A stretch of DNA of 10,161 nt. Source: DAOTZS01 sp034434335. GTDB lineage: Bacteria; Chloroflexota; Anaerolineae; CG2-30-64-16. Shown piece after piece: positions 7,202-10,161 of the stretch. The notes under the pieces were generated by a model that did no database searches, had not been told where the DNA came from, and saw only the letters and a list, made by a program, of their open reading frames with translations. Each line of letters begins with the position of its first letter. Position 1 is the stretch's first letter. The position numbers and the translations under genes were made by a program. The DNA lies in assembly GCA_034434335.1 (NCBI GenBank), contig DAOTZS010000221.1, forward strand, positions 1 through 10,161. Reading direction: 5' to 3'.

Positions 7202-7249
7202 GTAACTATTCAGGCCGATTGAAATCGCCCGTCCTGGGCATTTCGTGCC

Positions 7250-7281
7250 GGGTGTCGGCGGAGGCCGACACCCTTCATGTT
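7250..7281 (+). terminator. Possible intrinsic terminator of the rubrerythrin-glpK transcript
   Basis: A perfect 10-bp GC-rich stem, GGGTGTCGGC (7250-7259) with GCCGACACCC (7264-7273), closes the loop GGAG and is followed by TTCATGTTT. The stem is strong but the T-tract is interrupted. If it works as a terminator, glpA needs its own promoter, which I could not find. It may instead simply be part of the repeat unit. Confidence 0.4.
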
Positions 7282-7293
7282 TGCATCATGAGA

Positions 7294-7315
7294 GAGGTCG
7301 GCCTTCGCCGACTTC
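7294..7315 (+). repeat. Second hairpin inside the inverted-repeat unit
   Basis: GAGGTCGGC (7294-7302) pairs with GCCGACTTC (7307-7315) over nine pairs with one G-U, loop CTTC. Its core GTCGGC/GCCGAC is the same as that of the hairpin at 7250-7273. The loops, CTTC here and GGAG there, are not the same. Confidence 0.5.
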
Positions 7316-7391
7316 TGGCCGCAGGCCCAAAAAGGTGACGCCTCAGGCGAGCCTCGACGTGGCCCTTCCAGTCACCGCTGAATAGTTACGG

Positions 7392-8999
7392 ATGGGCAAC
7401 ATGAAGCGGGATTTTGATGTCCTTGTCATCGGTGGGGGCGCGACTGGCGGCGGTACGGCGCTGGACCTGGCGTTGCGGGGGCTCAAGGTCGCCCTGGTGG
7501 AGCGCGCCGACCTTACCCAGGGCACCTCAGGCCGCTACCACGGACTGCTTCACTCCGGCGGCCGCTATGCCGTACGCGATCCTGCATCGGCGCGCGAGTG
7601 CATAGCCGAGAACCAGATCCTGCGCCGAATTGTTCCTCATGCCATCGAGGATACAGGCGGCTTTTTCGTGGCCACACCCGAGGACGACCCGGCCTATGGG
7701 GATCTCTGGCTGGCGGCCTGCCACGAATGTGGCATCGCAGCCGAAGAGATCACCGTCGGCCAGATGCTGCGGGAAGAGCCAGTCCTCAACCCGCGCATCC
7801 AGCGGGTTTTCCGGGTGCCCGATGCCTCCTGCGATTCGTTCGACGTGCTCAGTGCTTTGGCCGCGGCGATTCAAGCCCATGGCGGCACAGTGTTGACCTA
7901 TCACGAGGTGGTGGGGCTGGTGGTCCAGGATGCGCGGGTGGTGGGGGCCAGGGTGCGCAACCAGCGAACAGGGGAAGAGCAGATCCTTGCCGCCGCCATG
8001 GTGGTCAACGCGGCGGGTGCCTGGGCGGGGAAGATCGCGGCCATGGCCGGTTGCCAGGTCACCGTGCGGCCCAGCAAGGGCACCATGGTGGCCATGGCCT
8101 ACCGCTTCGTCAACACCATCGTCAATCGGCTGCACCCGCCAGGGGATGGCGACATCCTGGTGCCCGTGGGCACTGTGGCGGTCATCGGCACGACATCGGT
8201 GAATGTGTCCGATCCCGATGACACCAGCATAGAGCCGTGGGAAGTGCAGTTGATGCTGGAAGAGGGGGAGAAGCTGGTGCCCGGTTTCAGTCAGGCGCGC
8301 GCTTTGCGCGCCTGGGCAGGGGTGCGTCCACTGTACGAAGAGGGCCGTAAAGTCGAAGGCCGGGAGGCCAGCCGTACCTTTGCCGTGCTTGACCACGCCA
8401 CACGCGATGGGGTGGCCGGCCTGGTGACCGTGGTGGGGGGCAAGTTCACCACCTATCGGCTGATGGCCGAACGGACGGCTGATGTGGTGTGTCGGCACCT
8501 GGGGGTACGGGCGCCGTGCGTGACAAAGGAGTACGTCCTCCCCGACGTGCGCCTCCCGTACACCACCCCCAAGACCCACTGGCTGGGGCATCGGCTGGAA
8601 GAGGTTGAGCGCGCGGCCCAACCCAGCCCTCTCATCTGCGAATGCGAGCTCGTCACGCGCGACGACATCATGCGCGCGGCCCGGCAGCACCCAGATGTGG
8701 GGGCTCCGTGGGTGCTGGACGACCTGCGCCGCGACCTGCGCCTGGGCATGGGCCCCTGCCAGGGTGGGTTTTGTGGCTTCCGGGCCGCCGGCATCTTGCA
8801 TGAACTGGGGTTTCAGGATGCAGGCCAGGCAACCGCTGCCCTGGCCGACTTTGGGCAGCGGCGGTGGAAAGGCCAGCGACCTGTATTGTGGGGCCAGGGA
8901 CTGCGCCAGGCCTTGTTGGATGAACTCATCTATCGGGGCATCCTGGGCCTGCACCGCCTGGACCAGGCTCTGGGGCCTGGAGGGGATGCAGGCCCATGA
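7392..8999 (+). CDS. glpA: Anaerobic-type glycerol-3-phosphate dehydrogenase, FAD subunit A
   Basis: It oxidises sn-glycerol-3-phosphate to dihydroxyacetone phosphate, passing electrons through GlpB and usually GlpC to quinone at the membrane. The 535 residues are close to E. coli GlpA in length. The FAD dinucleotide fold lies at 9-37 (VLVIGGGATGGG, then Glu37), followed by GTSGRYHGLLHSGGRYA (44-60) and a DAAO-type body. VVNAAGAWAGKIA, GVRPLYEE and VVGGKFTTYRLMAE are typical of this family. The C-terminal BFD-like domain carries Cys416, Cys418, Cys456 and Cys461 (CEC and CQGGFC), consistent with a [2Fe-2S] cluster that aerobic GlpD lacks. ATG 7392 has no Shine-Dalgarno because the inverted-repeat unit ends one base upstream. 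ATG 7401 (MKRDFDVLVIGGG), with GGATGGG just before it, is equally plausible. The 3' end overlaps the next gene by ATGA. Confidence 0.95.
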   Translation: MGNMKRDFDVLVIGGGATGGGTALDLALRGLKVALVERADLTQGTSGRYHGLLHSGGRYAVRDPASARECIAENQILRRIVPHAIEDTGGFFVATPEDDPAYGDLWLAACHECGIAAEEITVGQMLREEPVLNPRIQRVFRVPDASCDSFDVLSALAAAIQAHGGTVLTYHEVVGLVVQDARVVGARVRNQRTGEEQILAAAMVVNAAGAWAGKIAAMAGCQVTVRPSKGTMVAMAYRFVNTIVNRLHPPGDGDILVPVGTVAVIGTTSVNVSDPDDTSIEPWEVQLMLEEGEKLVPGFSQARALRAWAGVRPLYEEGRKVEGREASRTFAVLDHATRDGVAGLVTVVGGKFTTYRLMAERTADVVCRHLGVRAPCVTKEYVLPDVRLPYTTPKTHWLGHRLEEVERAAQPSPLICECELVTRDDIMRAARQHPDVGAPWVLDDLRRDLRLGMGPCQGGFCGFRAAGILHELGFQDAGQATAALADFGQRRWKGQRPVLWGQGLRQALLDELIYRGILGLHRLDQALGPGGDAGP

Positions 9000-9943
9000 C
9001 CGTTTCCTGCCTGGTTACCGGGGCTGCCGGGTTTATCGGTTCTCACCTGGCTGAGCGCCTGGTGGCAGCCGGCCACCAGGTCGTAGGCCTCGACTGCTTT
9101 ACTGACCATTACCCGCGGTCGGTGAAGGAAGATAACCTACGCGCGTTGCGTGGGAAGCCCGGCTTCCGCTTTGTGGAAGCCGACCTGCGCACTGCCGAGC
9201 TGGAGCCCCTGTTGGCAGGGATAGAGGTGGTTTTCCATAATGCTGCCATGCCGGGCCTGCTGCGGAGCTGGACCCACTTCGACGAGTACATGACGTGCAA
9301 CGTGCTGGGCACGCAGCGGCTGCTGGAAGCGGCGCGGCGGGTGGGCATCCAGCACTTCATCCACGCCTCTACCTCTTCCGTCTATGGCCGCGACTCTTCC
9401 GGAGACGAAACGCGGCCCACGCAGCCGATCTCCCCTTATGGCGTGACCAAGCTGGCCGCTGAGCACCTGGTGCGCGCTTATGGCGAGAATTTCGGTGTGC
9501 CCTACACCATCCTGCGCTACTACTCGATCTATGGCCCGCGCCAGCGCCCCGATATGGGTTACTACATCTTCATTGATGCCATGCTGCGCGGCCGGCCGAT
9601 CACCCTGTTCGGGGACGGCGAGCAATCGCGCGGCAACACCTTTGTGGATGATTGCGTGGCAGCCAATCTGGCCGCGCTGGCTCATGGGCCGACCGGTGAT
9701 GTGTTCAACATCGGCGGCAGCGAAGAGATCACGCTTAAGGGGTTGGTAGCCAGGTTGGAGGAGATCATTGGCTGCCGGGCGGAGATCCGCTGGGCACCGG
9801 CGCGGCCGGGCGAGCAGCGCTGTTCGCTGGCCGACATCAGCAAGGCGCGGCGGGTGTTGGGGTGGACGCCCCGGGTGGGGTTGGACGAGGGGCTGCGGGC
9901 TCAGGTGGCCTGGCAGCGGAGCCGCATGAACTCTGCGGGCTGA
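8996..9943 (+). CDS. NAD-dependent sugar-nucleotide epimerase/dehydratase (extended SDR)
   Basis: This is a cytoplasmic extended short-chain dehydrogenase, probably acting on a nucleotide sugar such as a UDP-hexose or UDP-hexuronate. The 315 residues show the Rossmann motif TGAAGFIGSHLAE (8-20), Asp33 favouring NAD, NAAMPG (82-87), the catalytic set Ser127/Ser128 (HASTSSVYG), and Tyr148/Lys152 (SPYGVTK). YYSIYGPRQRPDM (175-187), typical of UDP-glucuronate/UDP-glucose 4-epimerase relatives, and NTFVDDCVAAN (214-224) follow. The precise substrate cannot be read from sequence. ATG 8996 overlaps the glpA stop in an ATGA arrangement, implying translational coupling. The GlpB-like gene begins 13 bp after its stop, so the gene is embedded within a glpA-glpB operon, which is not its usual place. 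Its codon use looks like that of its neighbours. Confidence 0.92.
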   Translation: MTVSCLVTGAAGFIGSHLAERLVAAGHQVVGLDCFTDHYPRSVKEDNLRALRGKPGFRFVEADLRTAELEPLLAGIEVVFHNAAMPGLLRSWTHFDEYMTCNVLGTQRLLEAARRVGIQHFIHASTSSVYGRDSSGDETRPTQPISPYGVTKLAAEHLVRAYGENFGVPYTILRYYSIYGPRQRPDMGYYIFIDAMLRGRPITLFGDGEQSRGNTFVDDCVAANLAALAHGPTGDVFNIGGSEEITLKGLVARLEEIIGCRAEIRWAPARPGEQRCSLADISKARRVLGWTPRVGLDEGLRAQVAWQRSRMNSAG

Positions 9944-9956
9944 GGCAGAACTCGAT

Positions 9957-10161
9957 ATGGATGATGTACTGGTGATCGGCGCAGGGCCGGCGGGGTTATT
10001 GGCTGCCTGGGTGGCCCGACGCCGCGGGGCCAGGGTGCGTGTGCTGGCCAGTGGGGTTGGCACGACCCATGTGGCGCCCGGGTGGCTGGGGGTGCTGGAT
10101 GCCGAAGGCGACCTGCAGGCGGCGTTACAAAGGTGGATCGCGGACCATCCACGGCACCCAT
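9957..10161 (+). CDS. glpB: Probable anaerobic glycerol-3-phosphate dehydrogenase subunit B (3' truncated)
   Basis: Only the first 68 codons are present; the frame runs off the window. It opens with a flavoprotein dinucleotide-binding fold, DVLVIGAGPAGLLAAW (3-18), and the RRRGARVRVLASG segment. GTTHVAPGWLGVLD then recalls the segment after the first helix of GlpB proteins, which reads like a shifted ASGSIDVL motif. GlpB is the flavin subunit that, with GlpA and GlpC, forms the quinone-linked anaerobic dehydrogenase. Its position in the same operon as glpA supports the call. ATG 9957 is the start; a weak GAGG lies about 11 bases upstream. A generic FAD-dependent oxidoreductase cannot be ruled out from this fragment. 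Confidence 0.75.
   Translation, partial: MDDVLVIGAGPAGLLAAWVARRRGARVRVLASGVGTTHVAPGWLGVLDAEGDLQAALQRWIADHPRHP

Larger units (their letters stand above)
7201..7390. repeat. 190-bp structured unit with perfect 13-bp terminal inverted repeats (MITE-like)
   Basis: The left end CGTAACTATTCAG (7201-7213) is the exact reverse complement of the right end CTGAATAGTTACG (7378-7390). Between them lie at least three further hairpins (about 7216-7227, 7250-7273, 7294-7315) and a 6-bp inverted pair, GGTGAC (7334-7339) with GTCACC (7371-7376). There is no coding potential that I can support. No clear target-site duplication flanks the ends. It could be a non-autonomous mobile element or a structured intergenic repeat; one copy cannot decide this. 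Confidence 0.55.

Noticed and set aside
7182..7391. Riboswitch or CRISPR-like repeat array in the glpK-glpA gap
   Set aside because: The repeats are inverted hairpins, not regularly spaced direct repeats with unique spacers. I could not match the fold to any riboswitch class I know.
7527..8954. Antisense open frame of 475 codons opposite glpA
   Set aside because: Length alone is not evidence at this base composition. The translation shows no domain, while the sense strand shows all GlpA motifs.

Overview
The window looks like a GC-rich bacterial chromosome segment. Every gene I can support lies on the + strand. The protein sequences, the GTG/TTG starts and the pairing of glpK with an anaerobic-type GlpA/GlpB dehydrogenase fit an anaerobic or microaerophilic lineage. 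Chloroflexota (Anaerolineae-like) is my best guess, but it rests on family resemblance and not on a marker gene.

Positions 1-5022 hold transport genes. First come the 3' part of a dipeptide-type substrate-binding protein (SBP), entering from outside the window, and two permeases of the DppB and DppC type. A polar amino-acid-type permease and a GlnQ/HisP-type ATPase follow. The SBP reading frame is unusual: after a complete C-terminal portion it continues in frame into a second SBP N-terminal segment, then stops. A 16-bp stem-loop separates the SBP gene from the first permease gene. No DppD/DppF ATPases follow the peptide permeases, and no binding protein accompanies the amino-acid permease and ATPase pair.

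Positions 5023-7181 hold a consensus-like promoter, a rubrerythrin gene and, 18 bp further on, glycerol kinase. The two genes are probably cotranscribed. This couples a peroxide-detoxifying diiron protein to glycerol uptake and phosphorylation.

Positions 7182-7391 are a structured intergenic stretch. A small palindrome sits directly after the glpK stop. It is followed by a roughly 190-bp unit bounded by perfect 13-bp inverted repeats and packed with hairpins. The unit ends one base before the first possible glpA start codon and looks like a MITE or another dispersed repeat.

Positions 7392-10161 hold glpA (FAD subunit with a C-terminal [2Fe-2S]-type cysteine set), an NAD-dependent sugar-nucleotide epimerase overlapping glpA by ATGA, and the start of a flavoprotein that resembles GlpB. 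Together glpK, glpA and glpB would convert glycerol to glycerol-3-phosphate and then to dihydroxyacetone phosphate, with electrons passed towards the quinone pool. The epimerase between the two dehydrogenase subunits is the oddity of this half.

I saw no tRNA, rRNA, CRISPR array or transposase gene. No intergenic stretch exceeds 300 bases.
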